Part shown: in pieces, positions 1-13,470 of the stretch | Layout: each line of letters begins with the position of its first letter | How positions within the stretch are numbered: the stretch's first letter is position 1 | Source: Bagarius yarrelli | Taxonomy: Eukaryota > Chordata > Actinopteri > Siluriformes > Sisoridae | Length of the DNA stretch: 64,000 nucleotides | Assembly: GCA_005784505.1 (NCBI GenBank) | Contig: VCAZ01000008.1 | Coordinates: forward strand, 6,435,763 to 6,499,762 | Direction of reading: 5' to 3' | Program-made: the position numbers and the translations under genes | Notes under the pieces: model-generated | What the model was told of the DNA's origin: nothing | What the model saw: only the letters and a program-made list of their open reading frames with translations | The model's database searches: none

Positions 1-528
1 GTCGAAATGCTCCAAAAGTTACCATCAATGACATCATTAATGTAGAACACCATCAACACAAAAAATGAGTGTCCGAAATCACAAGCAGTAATAAAAATAC
101 AGCGCTGTCCATCACAGAACTGTTACTATCACTAAAGAAATAAAAACAATACTGCATTATCAACATTTCTAATGTTTCTCCGAGTGGACTTTGAATATGT
201 TTTATTTAATAGAATTGCTTCTGGCGAGCTGAGACCTTTAATTAAGATTGTGTCCTGGTCCTGTTAGCCCCACCAGCGAAGACATTGTGTGGGGGTGTTT
301 GGTATATGGTTTTATGGTCTACTAACGTTTGATTTTTTTTAAATAGGCCACTGTTATTTGCCTCTGTTCTCTTTACTATTAAAAGCTGACTTTACTTAAG
401 CCCAGACGAGGCACTGAGGTCGGATGTTTGCATTACAAACGTTTTAATCGTAGAACCTGCTTAAATGTAAGAACTTGTTAAATAACACTGTATATAAGCC
501 CATTTTTTTGATAAAAGAATTCTAATCG

Positions 529-880
529 GGGCAGCATGGTGGCTTAGTGGTTAGTACTGTTGTCTCACAGCAAGGAGGCCCGGGTTCGATTCCCGGCCAG
601 GGGGTCTCCCTGTGTGGAGTTTGCATGTTCTCCCCCTGCTTGTGTGGTTTTACTCCGGTTTCCTCCCACAGTCTAAAAACATGTATGTTAGGTTGATTGG
701 TGATTCTAAATTGCCTGTAGGAGTGAGTGTGTGTATGTGTGGCCCTGCGATGGACTGGTGACCTGTCCAGGGTGTACCCCTCCTGCCCCTCGCCCTTGCA
801 GAGGCGGCTGGGATGGGCCTCAGCGGATCCCGTGACCCTGAATTAGGGAATAAGCGGGTATAGAAAATGAATGAATGAAT
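529..880 (+). mobile_element. tRNA-headed SINE, family C, with 12-bp TSD
   Basis: A polymerase III promoter is visible: A box TGGCTTAGTGG (540-550) and B box GGTTCGATTCC (583-593). The body is a typical fish repeat with a GAAT-repeat tail. GAATTCTAATCG occurs perfectly at 517-528 and 881-892, a target-site duplication proving insertion by retroposition. Confidence 0.9.
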
Positions 881-892
881 GAATTCTAATCG

Positions 893-2449
893 ATTATAGC
901 AGAAATTACCGATGAGACACTTTTTAAATGCTTAAAAAAGCAGTTAAATTGCATTTATCACCCAAGTAAACATTACACACAATACACACACTCCAGATCA
1001 ACTAATCAGCGTTTTCTCTAGAGCTGTCCATCAGCCTACAACACCAAATAAGCTGTAGGAATTAATTCAAGTTCATTGAGTTCATCCTACTCTCCTACTT
1101 ATGGCATATGATTCACTAAATCTCATTAACAACTCAGTGATGAATCAGTGATGGTAAAATCGGGAAGATATGAAGTAAGAAGAAGGAAAAATGTAATCCT
1201 GAAACCTACGACGTGTCCCTGATAAAATGAACACTTTTTGATTGAAGGAAGATTTCCAAAAGTAGTCCTATAATAATATGTATTGTGGCTTAGAAAAACA
1301 CTTCAGACAGGAAGTATTAAAAACAATCTATCCGACTATATAACTCTTTGGATTGATTCGTGAATCGAATCAATTTTTTTCTGCTTGTTTAAATAATAGC
1401 TCAGTATATATCCTACAAACTTTTACCCACTCCTTTATAAGGCAGGGCTTGAAGTTAGATTCGTTCACAACCATCTAAAATTAGATCTGGAACCGAAATT
1501 GAATTTGGTGGTTAAAGGAGAATGAATGAATTGTATGTCTACATCACATTAAACTTTATATTTCCTCTCAGCATGAAATGATAGTTTTTAGATTGTTGAT
1601 AACGCCGTAATCAAATTCAGAAGTCTGTGACTTACCAAAAGTTGATACCAATCACCTATAAACTATCTGAACATATTCCAACAGCCTTTACTCAAAAGCA
1701 AATTACGGGTACAGCAAATCATCCCAAAATGTGCTTATGCCTGACCAGAGACTCTTAAAGACCTTGAAATTTAGGATGTTTTATTATCCGAGGGTGACAT
1801 CTTTACATCTCGAAACCTCGGTGGGTAAACATGGGGATGCTAGGGCAGAACGATGTAATTACAGCTGCCATCACCAGTGAGTAATAGCTGTATGCAACAA
1901 CAACAAGGCACTCTTTGTGGGTCGTTTTAGCTTCGGCTTGAATGCCACGGCAAAACAATTGCCCCCTAACGAGCGTTTCTTTAGCCAAGTGGCAAGCATG
2001 ATTGGTGATTGGTGGCAGATTTGTGGCTGAGCAGTGTGTGTAGATGATCAGAACACGCTGGTGACATTGCCGTAAGCCTGAGGGATCGGGCAGGTGGCGC
2101 TTTGTTTTCTCTCACAATTGCGCTCTGTTATTACTTCGTTCTGCCCTGTTATGACACACTGTGTGTGGAGCAGAGCGTATTTATTGTCTAATAAAACCAA
2201 CCAGTATACAGACATTCTGTGTGTATTTGCACCATCTGTTTTTCAGGCCTGTGTTGAAACACTAACATTGTGAATTAAAGAATTTACTAATTAGCAAAAG
2301 CAGATAAATAAATCGCGTGTAGGAGGATAGAAATCGGGATAAAAAACGTAAAAAATTACATCAAATCAATAAATTGCAAATTGTTAAAATAAAACAAATA
2401 ATAACAATAAATTACTTCAACTTAACTCCAAAAATAAAATGATGGCCAA
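893..2449. other. Intergenic, no feature seen
   Basis: AT-rich unique sequence; no coding, RNA or repeat signature recognised. Confidence 0.6.
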
Positions 2450-2631
2450 CAACATTTACATTTATGCAATTTGGCGGATGTAATCATCCAAAGCGACTTA
2501 CATTTATGTCATTTAATTCAACTAAGCTATTAAAAGTGAAGACAGGGCCTTGCTCAGGGGCCCCAGCAATTGCAGCTTGGCTGTGCTGGGAATTCAGCAG
2601 GCTAACATCTTAATTACTGAGCTACCACCAG
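2450..2631 (-). mobile_element. SINE family A, degenerate
   Basis: A diverged reverse copy with recognisable tail (CAAAGCGACTTACATTTATG), GGGCCTTGCTCAGGGGCCCC and a head ending GAGCTACCACC. Confidence 0.7.
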
Positions 2632-2902
2632 CACACACAACCCCACACAAAGGCTTACCACATTGGAGAGCAATTTGCCGTATGAGGTAATTCCAAAACA
2701 ATGCAGTCCAGTAATGTTACATATTAGAAAGTTGTGTTGTCTCTAATACATAAACTGAACAATTAAGGGTATGAAACAATAACCTATAAAAAGAATATAA
2801 CTCTTTTTTAAACGATTATACAGTGTGTGTTACGTTAAGTTTGTGCCATTTACCTCCACTAATACCACACGGTTAATTGTCTAGAGGTTTTTCATAAATA
2901 AA

Positions 2903-2992
2903 GGACCCAACAGTGGCTGTAGGTGGTGGGGCTTGAACCCAGGTTTTCCTGGTCTTCCAATCAACAGCTTAGTGGCTTGACCATTTACCTAT
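2903..2992 (-). mobile_element. SINE family B head fragment
   Basis: Reverse head only: GGGGCTTGAACCCAGG, CTTCCAATCAACAGCTTAG. Confidence 0.55.
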
Positions 2993-3423
2993 TTTTTTTG
3001 TATTATATATGTATATATACATATTTTGTATTATATATGTTATATTAAATATGTTTCCATTGTAAAATAAATTCCATTCCGTATGAATCTTTTTAATGAA
3101 TGTTGTTAAAATGTCTACAGTAATATTTAAACGATTTATCACAGCCTTGGAAATTGTGGGTAAACTTGCCGCTGGCACTTTAGTTTCAAGTTAGCGTCTT
3201 TATAAGGTTTAAAGTAATTATGTTCAAATTAAAGGACTAATAACTATATATATATATATATAGAACTTGGATAGCGGGTTGTAAATTACACTATGGAAGC
3301 TAAATTAAAAAAGGATGCACCAGCTGGTGACGTCCCTTTGAGAACCACTGCTTTAGAAGAGTTACATTTCCTGTTATTTGTTACACACTAATCTGCATCA
3401 GAAGTGTCTGACTCATTTAAGAA

Positions 3424-3582
3424 TTTATCCAGAGCGACTTACATTTATCTCATTTATACAACTGGGCAATTGGTGGTTGAGGGCCTTGCTCATGGGCCCA
3501 ACAGTGGTGGCTTGGTGGAGTTGGAAATTGAACCCACAATCCTCCTTGGTAGTCCAACACCTTAACCATGAGCCACCACATC
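3424..3582 (-). mobile_element. SINE family A
   Basis: A reverse copy: CCAGAGCGACTTACATTTAT tail block to CACCTTAACCATGAGCCACC head. The last few tail bases are missing. Confidence 0.8.
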
Positions 3583-4209
3583 ACTCCAGTTAAATATTCA
3601 GTATATTGTACGCTACATGGATAAAGGTATGTGCCCCCCCCCAGATTAGTCACACCCATATGTGGATGCTGTAGTATTCAATATTCCTTCACTAAAACAA
3701 GAGATCTAATCACTGTTCTCCTGACACACACCTTTGTGGCAAACACTGTCTGTGCCCTAGACCTCCGTACCTGACAAAAGGATTGACTACATTTCATATA
3801 ACACATTCTCAGGCCACATTAATGGCTATAATGATCTGATGTAAACCAACAATCGACCCTATAACGTATATCTCATTATTAGCACATATCTGTAGGATCT
3901 AGTTTTTTTAGAAATAACTTGGTTTGCCAACTGTTGCCATTGTTAAAATATGATGGAAATTTTGTCCCAGGTGTCTCAATTTTTTTTATACCGGAGTTTC
4001 GTGATTCTGTCCTCAGGGACCTGAAGACTGTCTGTCTCTACTGCAGCTCAACACAGCAGAAAAAGCAAAAAGCAATCAAGAAGACTTAAAGCTTGGTTTA
4101 GGTCAGGTTTGGATTTATATTACAGATAAAATGTAAAAATGTGAACTCTGTGGACTAAAAGGTTTTATACTTAGGCTGAATTTATGTTTAATAAATGTTA
4201 GTGCCTTAA

Positions 4210-4720
4210 AAATTATTTATAACCCTTGAACTTTTTTTACATGTTGTCACCTTACAACAACAAACTTGAATGTATTTTATTGAGATTTTATGTAACAGAC
4301 CAACACAAGACCAGTACATAATTGTGAAATGGAATGAAATTGATATATAGTTTTTAAAATTTTAAACAAATAAAAGTCTGAAAAGTGTGGTGTGTGCATT
4401 TTTATTCAGCCCCCTGTACTCTAATACCCCTAAATAAAAATCCAGTGCAATTAATTGCCTTCAGAAGTCACCTAATTAGTTAATAGTCCACCTGTGTTTA
4501 AGTCTCAGTATGAAAACACCTATTCTGTAAAGGCTTTAGTGGTTTGTTAGAGAACACTCGTGAACAAACAGCATCATGAAGACCAAGGAACTCACCGGAC
4601 CAGGTCAGGGATAAAGCTGTGGAGAAGTTTAATGCAGGGTTAGGATATAAAAAATTTCCCAAGCTTTGAATATCTCATGGAGCACTTTTGGAAAAAGTAT
4701 ACCACAACTGCAAACCTACC
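4210..4720 (+). mobile_element. Tc1-like transposon, 5' half relic
   Basis: The 5' non-coding region is typical of fish Tc1 elements (TTGAGATTTTATGTAACAGA, TCTGAAAAGTGTGGTGTGTG). A decayed transposase start at 4576 reads MKTKEL and, after a frame break, KISQALNIS. The 3' half is absent. Confidence 0.75.
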
Positions 4721-5112
4721 ACGACATGGCCTTTCACTCTTTTTAATGAGGTGAGATTCACATCGAATATCATTACTTACATGGATCGTGACACCCTCAT
4801 ATCTAAATTCTATGCCTAAATATAGACTTCCAATAAGTTGATAGTGTCTTCACTACATTAGCATAGATGCTGTTTAACCACAGTCGCTAACTGCCAATTT
4901 TGTGCAACAAATTATATAAAACTATAATAGGCAGTTATTATACGAAATATTTAACTGCAAGTGTTTTGGTGATGTTTAACAAAACTGTTGGAAATCTTTC
5001 TAAATAGAAGAACGGCTTTACTAGCATTGATATGACTGAGGAGACTGGAAGCATCGTTAATCACAGACTGGACACTTTATATATGAAATATCTAGTTATA
5101 ATTATCGTAACG

Positions 5113-5268
5113 GAATTCACAGACGCCCTTATCCTGAGCGACTTACATTTATCTCTTTTATACAACTGAGCGGTTGGCGGTTAAAGGTCCTGCTCAGGGG
5201 CAGTGGTAACTTGGTGGTGCTGGGAATCGAACCCCGATCCTCCAATTTAGCAGTCCAACACACTTCCA
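5113..5268 (-). mobile_element. SINE family A, 5'-truncated
   Basis: A reverse copy with AGACGCCCTTATCCTGAGCG and GGGAATCGAACCCCGATCC; the A-box end is lost. Confidence 0.78.
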
Positions 5269-6890
5269 CTTTAATACTAATCTGTACATTGAAAGGACAG
5301 GCTAAGATGTTGATAAAGCAGATACTATATATATATACATATCTCCAAAGGTTTGTGGAAACTTTACCAGGAAGTGTGTTTGTTTTTTTGTCTAAATTGT
5401 CTAGAATGCATTTGAATGTTGCAGCATTACAGTACATTTTTTCTTTACAATACTGTTGGACTTAAACATTGTTTCGCCCTGAAAAGCAAGCACAAATTTA
5501 CTAAGAGATCAGAAAAGTAAAATTGACACTAAATTTGGAATAGGATGTTTTAAAAAACCCACAGATGGATATGATGTCCTGTTACTGGAATAGAACTAAA
5601 GTATGCCTAACTTTAATAGCAGAGACATGAACATTCATTAAAACTTTTAATCTCTCTTCCTGTCATTGGGGTGTATGAGAGCACATGATTATTTTGGGTG
5701 GGTAATTGGTTTTTATTTGCATAAACAGATCATTACACACACTTTTTCGACATCTGGCTGCTGTCCTGCCTCAGCAGCTCCAGGTTTCTTCACAGCCAGA
5801 CCTGATGTCCTGTTTCAGCTACGTGGGTGTTATGTAAATAAATTCCACATTATTCTTCATCTATTCGTTACCCCGGACGTCCTCATAATCACGTCTGGAT
5901 CTGAAAACTGTCTGTTGATTTTTTTCCAAGACCGGCTGCAACTAATTATCATTTATTTTATAGTCAATCTATTTACACCATTAAAGACGACCCAAATGGA
6001 TTCACAATATGGCTAAATTAATTTTCCTTTCAACCGCATTCAGAAGCCGAATCCCTGCTTTATCTTCTTCGTAATGTTGGAAAGCATTTATAATCAGCAA
6101 CATGAAAGCTATCGTTAAAAAACACGGCACTGCTGCTAAACACAAAACCTAGAAGCTATTGTTTCCCAAATGGTGCATAGATACAGAGAATGACGGAATA
6201 TCTTTCCCTAAAGCATGTCTGAGCCAGTAAAGACCACAAAAGTGCGCTGGTGTGTGTAGATAAGCCACTAATCGAGATAAGCCAACAGCGTTGACATTTA
6301 AACTTTGTAAAACAGAATTGCTGATAGTGCTTGGAAAAAAAAAACACAGCAGGCTTGGCTGTTATGTGCTACAGACTGGAGGACTAGAAGTTCAAATCCT
6401 GTGCCTTGTTCTTTATGCTTGTGTTATTTCAATTGGAAGTAGCTTTAGGTAAAAGTGCCCACCACATGACTGGGTAAAATGTAAATGTACCAATCTGACC
6501 TCCTGCTTCATTTGCATTCTTCCTATTTGCCACATCAGTGCACTCGTACCAGCACCAGTTTTGATCAAGCTTTAAGCTTTAGTGGCCACCAGGTTAGTCA
6601 CAGTGATGAACATTCCAGCTTCGAGAGGACCGATTACACTGCTGGGCAGCAGCAATAATAAATACAATAAAAAGGCACTGCGTGGGGTGCCAGCAAGCTG
6701 AAAGCCTAATTCTAACTTGGTTAACTCAGGGGGAGGAAATGTAAAGCGTCTGTGCTGGAGTATGCCGAGGTGACGAGTGGAGTCAAGTTTGCGCATTTGA
6801 GCAACAAACAATCAGTCGCCTACAATCAGCTATCAAAAAAACAGTGCGGGATAGTTTTACACATACAGGAGTGAAGTGAAAAGAAAATTA

Positions 6891-6891
<1 letters not shown>
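5269..6891. other. Intergenic, largely featureless
   Basis: Mostly unique sequence. 6345-6492 could be a decayed tRNA-headed repeat (AGAAGTTCAAATCC, TAAAATGTAAATGTA). A 116-codon open frame at 5666 has no recognisable domain. Confidence 0.5.
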
Positions 6892-6942
<51 letters not shown>

Positions 6943-6943
6943 G
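6892..6943 (+). repeat. (CT)n microsatellite
   Basis: A CT run with a few TTT interruptions. Confidence 0.9.
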
Positions 6944-7139
6944 TTTTTTTAGACTGTGTACCAGGTAGTGACTACATTCTTTCAGCTTTTCTTCTTATTG
7001 GTTGCTCATCATCATTCTGATACCCGGTGTAACCCATATTACAGTATAGTATTATAAGTATGTGTGTATTACAGATTTTTTAAAGGAACCTCCTTAGTCC
7101 GTGCCTCCAATCCTCCTAGTGACAAAACTGAACTTTGTA

Positions 7140-7425
7140 ACTAAATAAAGTCCAAGGCTAACAGGTGAATGCTGACAGTCAAGGAAGGTAACCTTGAGAT
7201 TAAAACTTACCTAGCAAATGAAAATAACAACAAGAAATCCAGTTTAGCTATCGGAAATTGACCTAAAAAAATAATAACTTAGCATATGAAAGCTGAACTA
7301 CCAAGTGAAAGATTAACTATTGGATGATAGCAAATGAAATCTAATAACAGGCGAAAGCTAATTTAGGAAAAAAGCTGACCTAACAATAGAAAGCTAGCTT
7401 ATGGGGTGAAAGGCTAGAGTAAAAA
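7140..7425. repeat. Degenerate minisatellite
   Basis: About a dozen diverged repeats of a roughly 20-bp unit near TAGCAAATGAAAGCTAAC, such as CTAGCAAATGAAAATAAC, TTAGCATATGAAAGCTGAAC and ATAGCAAATGAAATCTAAT. Confidence 0.6.
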
Positions 7426-7805
7426 CCAAGCAAACATGAACTATTCAAAGCTTCAAATCAAGATACAAGAAGAACTAAAAGTAATTTACTGCTACTATTT
7501 CAAATCACCATATTTTAAATACTTCACTATTACCACTGGAAGGGATGCAGGTCTAAAAGTAGGCAGTTAAGTGTTTTTGTATCCATGTGTTAGTTTGCCC
7601 AAGCAGAGCAACAAGCGCAGTCCTGCAGAGTGCAGACATAAAAGTGCAGAGGAGGGCTTGAGCACAACCGTAATCATGCACGAAGGGAAGTGTGCACTCT
7701 GCATGACAACACTGAGATTTCATATTCATAAAAGCATGCATGTGTCAAGTTACAGCAGGAATTACAACAGATCTGTAGGGAGGGAAATAACAGCAACACT
7801 CGCAG

Positions 7806-8060
<255 letters not shown>

Positions 8061-8399
8061 CTGCCCTGCTCTGGTCTGGTCTGTGATGTAATATGCCGTC
8101 CTAATCAGCAGTAACAGCAAGCTATCTGTCTGTCCGTATGACCCCCCCACTTGTCTGTCTGCATAGCTAAATATCTGTCTATCTGTTTGTCCGTACACCC
8201 ACTCACTTGTCTATTTGCCTAGCTGTCTGTCTGTATGTGTGTCTGCCTGCCCTGCTCTGCTCTGGTGTGTAATGTAAAAGGCAGTCCTAATCAGCAGTAA
8301 TAGTGAGCTAACAAGGTAATTCCATGTACAGCATGTGTTTTTGGGTGTTCACTCTGCATAAAAATTCTGAGAGAGATCTTATTCATCAAGGCACACGTG

Positions 8400-8425
8400 T
8401 TTGTGTGTGTGTGTGTGTGTGTGTG
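8400..8425 (+). repeat. (GT)n microsatellite
   Basis: Thirteen or so GT units inside the duplicated block at 8330-8560. Confidence 0.85.
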
Positions 8426-8830
8426 ACGTTAAAGCAGGAATGGCAACAAATATGCAAGGGGAAAAATATATATTGAGTCTGTCTGTCTGTCTGTCTTCCT
8501 AGTCTACAGTGTAAAAGTCAAACTAGGTACGCAGTCATGGTGAGCAAACAAGATGATATTGTGTGTTTAAGGTGTGCACTTTAAAATTTAGACACAATCC
8601 ATCAGCCTGAACCTTGTTTACTATTTCACTGGAGTTTTAAGTTGTCAGCATGTCAGCATGGGTTTTCTCCGACTTTCATCTCACCTCCCAATAACATGCT
8701 ACTGGCTGGATTGGCTACTTTAAATTGCCTCTAGGTATATGCGCGTGTCTGTGTGTGAGAGAGTGTGAGAGAGAGAAACTGAGGGAAAGAGATTGATGCG
8801 ATGTGTTGCATTACTGCTTTATATGCAGTA

Positions 8831-9943
8831 GAATAGGTTTCAGATCAAGTACAGACCTGACCAGAATAAAGTGCTAAACTGAGGAGGACGAATGTTGAAA
8901 AATTAACCTGTTTACATCACAGTGCTGTTTAATGCTCGAGGCTCTGGCAACATTTCCAGCTTCACATATTCGTGCACTTGTTTTTCATTGGTACATGGTG
9001 AAGAAATAGTTTAAAGCGGTTCTAAAGGTCTAGGATGGACAACCTGTCTTGTTGCTGTTCCACAACTTTGAACTCCAAAGTGAGCAAATGAACCCTGGTA
9101 GATTGCTGTAGTTTAAGATAATTAAAATACCGGTTGCTTATTGAAAATAATCACTATACAAATTTTTTGCTATTGAATATTTCACCATAACAGCGCATTT
9201 TATCGTGTTTTGTTTTGTTCTTTACTGTTTTACACTGTTAGTCTACATACATTACCATGATACTGTAACAAACAGGTCTTTCCTATTTTTCCATTCCATC
9301 TTTATATTATTCCTGGCAGTCACTTAAGAATTCAGTGTAATGTATTTTGGACCTCCTGCAGTCCAGTTTCCCCCTGAGAACCAGAGCTCGTCTCAAATGC
9401 AGGAGAAGCACTGTTGAATACCAAGCACTGACTCATATTGGTTCCAATTATTTCAAACAAAAAACCCCCCGACTGCCTCCCTGCAGAAACCTGGCCCGGT
9501 GTGCTCACTACAGGCAGCACATGAAAGACTTTGCATGTCACTACAGCACTGGATGAGATGAATGATTCATTTGGGAAGTTTTGATGAAGCCTGGCAGTAA
9601 TTGCCTCAGCTCAATTTTGAGTGATGAATACTCAAAGCTTCAATCCCATAGTCAAATCTTCACAAAGCTAAATATTGTCCAAAAATCGTGGCGAGTCATA
9701 CTGGAAATGAGATGGACCTCTAAGTGTGATGTGCTTGACTAATAAACATGTTCATAGTCTTATGATTGAAAATTTGTAATAATTTACAAACCGGACTGTA
9801 GTCAGGAGACAATTTATTAAAAAAAAGTGATAGAAATAAACATTTCATTGGAGTAAAATCAACAAAATTTTGCTGCATAAATATGCCTTAGCTGTAATTA
9901 TCACTTAAAATACAAAATGTTTAGATTATAATTTAACAATATG
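8831..9943. other. Intergenic, no feature seen
   Basis: Overlapping 69-codon open frames on both strands at 9332-9556 look like chance; nothing else is recognised. Confidence 0.5.
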
Positions 9944-10010
9944 GATTTACATTTCTGGCATTTGGCAGACATTCTTTTCCAGAGCGACTTACATTTATAC
10001 CTTTTATACA
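9944..10010 (-). mobile_element. SINE family A tail fragment
   Basis: Only the LINE-like tail remains (GGCATTTGGCAGACATTC, CCAGAGCGACTTACATTTAT). Confidence 0.65.
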
Positions 10011-10349
10011 GGATTTATTATCATGCTGCTTTAAAAGTACCACTTGATTCCGCACATATTATTTTGTATATTATTTATTATACATATTTCTTATAATATT
10101 ACTCTGACAGCGAGTAGCTAAATACATAAAGACATGCCTGGAATGCAGACTATATGTTATGCAATGTACATTTAAATTCTGACCGAGTCTTTGCAGCATG
10201 TACAACTTACATATAGGGTTGGGGTAAAAATTGTAAAAAACTGTTCCGAACACAATCCTCATATTTATCATTCAATGTAACTGTCTATATAACTGTAAAT
10301 AGTATATGCTAGTATAAACTGTCAAATGATGGAGACTCCACACAAACAA

Positions 10350-10515
10350 TTATTCATTCATTTATTCATTCATTCATTCATCTTCTATACCTGCTTATTT
10401 CCTAATTTGGGGTCACAGGGATCTGCTGGAGTTTATCCCAATTGTCTCTGAAAGGGCCGAAGACAGGAGAGGTACACCCTGGACAGGTCGCCAGTTCATT
10501 ACAGGGCCACACAAA
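10350..10515 (-). mobile_element. SINE family C, 3' part
   Basis: A 5'-truncated reverse copy: ATTC-repeat tail, then CTAATTTGGGGTCACAGGGA and GGTACACCCTGGACAGGTCG. Confidence 0.75.
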
Positions 10516-11110
10516 CAATCAGCTAATATAAAATCTACATAACACTCCCCTAATCAGTACCTTTCTATCAGTCAGTTGTTTTAATAAGCCCTTTGTGAGC
10601 CCTGGATTTAGCAGTTTGATAATAAATATTGTAGAAAAATAGCTGATCTTTATTTTTGGTTAAGCTGAATTATATAAGTAGGTACATACTTATGTAAATA
10701 AATTTGATTTTTTTTTGTTTGGAAATCCAAATCCTCTGTCTGGTTAGTTTTGTGTCTAGGATAGCAATCCAGCATTTCATGCATGATTCTGTTGAATGTC
10801 ACATGACCTGGATGAAGATGAAAGAAAAAGAATTTCTTGTTTTGTGCATCATAGGCTTTCATATTTATGGCTTCTGAAAGTCAGAGAGATGCATCAGACT
10901 TACTCAAAGCTGTGTAGCTGTTTGAAATCCTGCGGTCAGCCGGGGGGCGCGGGGGGAATGACCTTCATCCCGTTCAGGTGAAGGGCACTGTGGGGGCCTG
11001 GTGTTGGCCAGACATGAACACCTGCTGTTTACTTTAGCTGAAAGCCAGCGTGGGTTGAGCGGAAATGTGAAATAAATGCTTTGAATTTTGCTCAGCAGGA
11101 AGAAAAAAAC

Positions 11111-13334
11111 ATTTTTATTGTATTGTATATTTGTGCATATAGTAATGAGTAAAAGAATGTTTACAGCAAACCCCTCTCATCCCAGTCACACACTCTTTCT
11201 ATCCCTCTCCTTAGGTAAGAGGGTTCCTGTGAAGTTTTAGCAGACAAAGCATTTTTAAGCCCTATATAATTTAATTTAATTAGTACAATTTATGTAACAG
11301 TATTGCTAAAGTTATATATAGATTGAAAGGACATATATATATGTGTGTGTGTGTGTGTATATAACACATTTGATTGATGTGCTACAGAAGACCAAATGAC
11401 TAATTGAACATTAAAAATAAAGTTATTTATTTATTATTTATTTGTCATGTTTTGTGATCATCCTGTCTAATAAATAAAGTGCAGGGTATAGTAAAATAAT
11501 CAGATTACATAGTCCACTTTCATCACATTATGTATAGTATAGTCATGTCTAATAATAATATATGCCAATTAGCGCTTATCCAAGGTTTAATTGCTTATAA
11601 GAGAAATAATCTATATATCATTTTGGAGCGAACATTTGTCCAAATTAATTACAAACAGCTCCAATCAGGTGGTCTTTCACTGCTCACTCATTATGCATGT
11701 TGCATGTTGACCTGCTTAGACATGGACTCGATTAAGTCATAACAGTTCTTTTAATAATGTTATAAAATGGGTGACTCACAGCAGTCTAGTCTCGGTAAAA
11801 TGGTTTGTACCGGTAAAAGCTTTTTGCAACTTGATTATAATTACAATTCAACAGCACACAAAGGTATAATTATATCACTGATTATTAGGACTTCGGAACA
11901 TGACAAAAACGCTGACCTGCTGATTCTAAAATAGCCTCAAATTTGTTTCAAATGAGTCATAAATTTGTTATTTATTTATTTATTTTTTATTTTTTTTTTA
12001 GATTTTTCTATAAAATGAGAAGTCAACTTGTCAACCGACGTAACTTTCACATTAGCCGATGATTTTTAATGTATGCAACAGTTGAACATAAACAAACTAC
12101 GTACCATGTTAACGAGAAGTTAAATATATATTTTGAATTGCTAACAAAATAAAATCATTTTAATCATACAAATCCACTGTTAATCATATCATTTATTTAA
12201 AAGAAGTAAAAATTGTACTTTAATACACACCTGTATTTTGTTTATATATGCGGAATGCCGAACAAATGAGTATGTATACGCTTGTAAACTGTAGAAAAGA
12301 GTGTGATTTTAGCTTGAGCTCTAATTGCCATTCGTTCTTTTCCGCATCAGTAAACAATAAGATATACCTTTATTTATAGTTAAAGGGATTTTTTAAAAGC
12401 CAAGTATTAATAATAATAATTAGAATTATTTAATAATAATTCGAATTATTTGAATGATTACAATCATTGCTTAATTAATAATAATAAACCCACAAGAAAC
12501 CTAATTCACTGGTTCGTGGTTCGTTTATTTTATTATTTAACAGTTACCATTAACAGGTGTGATATTTTAGCTGCCAGTAAAGAAACATCATCACCATCAG
12601 CTGTTTACGATCTATGAATTACTAACCGTGTGATTTTTTTTTTTTTTTTTAGGCTTGTTTGCTCTGCCTCAAAAATAATTTAGCACCAGCTGCCACTGAT
12701 GGCCATATTTGTTTAGTGTATGTGATGTTTCACTGTTAGTTTGAACAAGGCAATGTTAGTATATACTAGTCAACATTTGAAGTGGATCAAAATCTCGGTT
12801 CTTGTCTTGTTCCTGTCTTAGGACAAATTTAATAAACCTTTTTTTTATCCACTGCATGTAATATCACATCGCAGAAGCTAAAAACACAGAAGCTTTTTTA
12901 CCTCCTTAAGCTTAATATAAGAAAATCACACCTTTCTGTGAAACCACAAAAACCCTGTGTTCTAAAGATTTGTGTTTGAAAACATGGTGACGGCTTTAAC
13001 TGGCACTAAAGCCTCTTTCTGTAATAAAATTGATTTAATTCTTAGGACAGAATCAACAATCTGTTGATGACAGGGATTTATTATTATATTAATGGTGATA
13101 GAGCATTAAAGGACATCGATATATTTAAGCAGTTGTGACAGTTTACATGCTCATAAATTAGTCCAGAATGAGGTTAAAATCGTGCTATATTAATTTATAC
13201 ATTGTTATAAATCTTCATATGAACAATAATATTCCTTATTTAGTGACATTTTTAGATTCCCGATTTAACAGTCCAATTAAATCCTACCAAATATCTTAAT
13301 TTGCAATCAGAAAACCGAAATCTTTATAAAGCAG
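11111..13334. other. Intergenic, AT-rich
   Basis: Simple A/T runs and a short (TG)n near 11341-11360; no gene or clear repeat. Confidence 0.55.
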
Positions 13335-13470
13335 CATTTTCTGTCATGAAATTTTAACATTTCCTATCAAAATTTTGCATTTCACATTTTTCTGTTAAAA
13401 TGTCCTGAAATTTCCTGTTAAAATTTTCCCCTTTTTTGTCAAACTTCTCAAATATTTCTGACAAGTTATT
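13335..13470. repeat. AT-rich degenerate minisatellite
   Basis: Repeated variants of ATTTCCTGTTAAAATTTT over about 135 bases. Confidence 0.55.

Noticed and set aside
540..593. A tRNA gene suggested by A and B boxes
   Set aside because: No cloverleaf continues past the B box; it is the head of a repeated SINE with target-site duplications.
5666..6016. 116-codon open frame
   Set aside because: No recognisable domain, no splice or codon evidence and AT-rich context; chance is likely.
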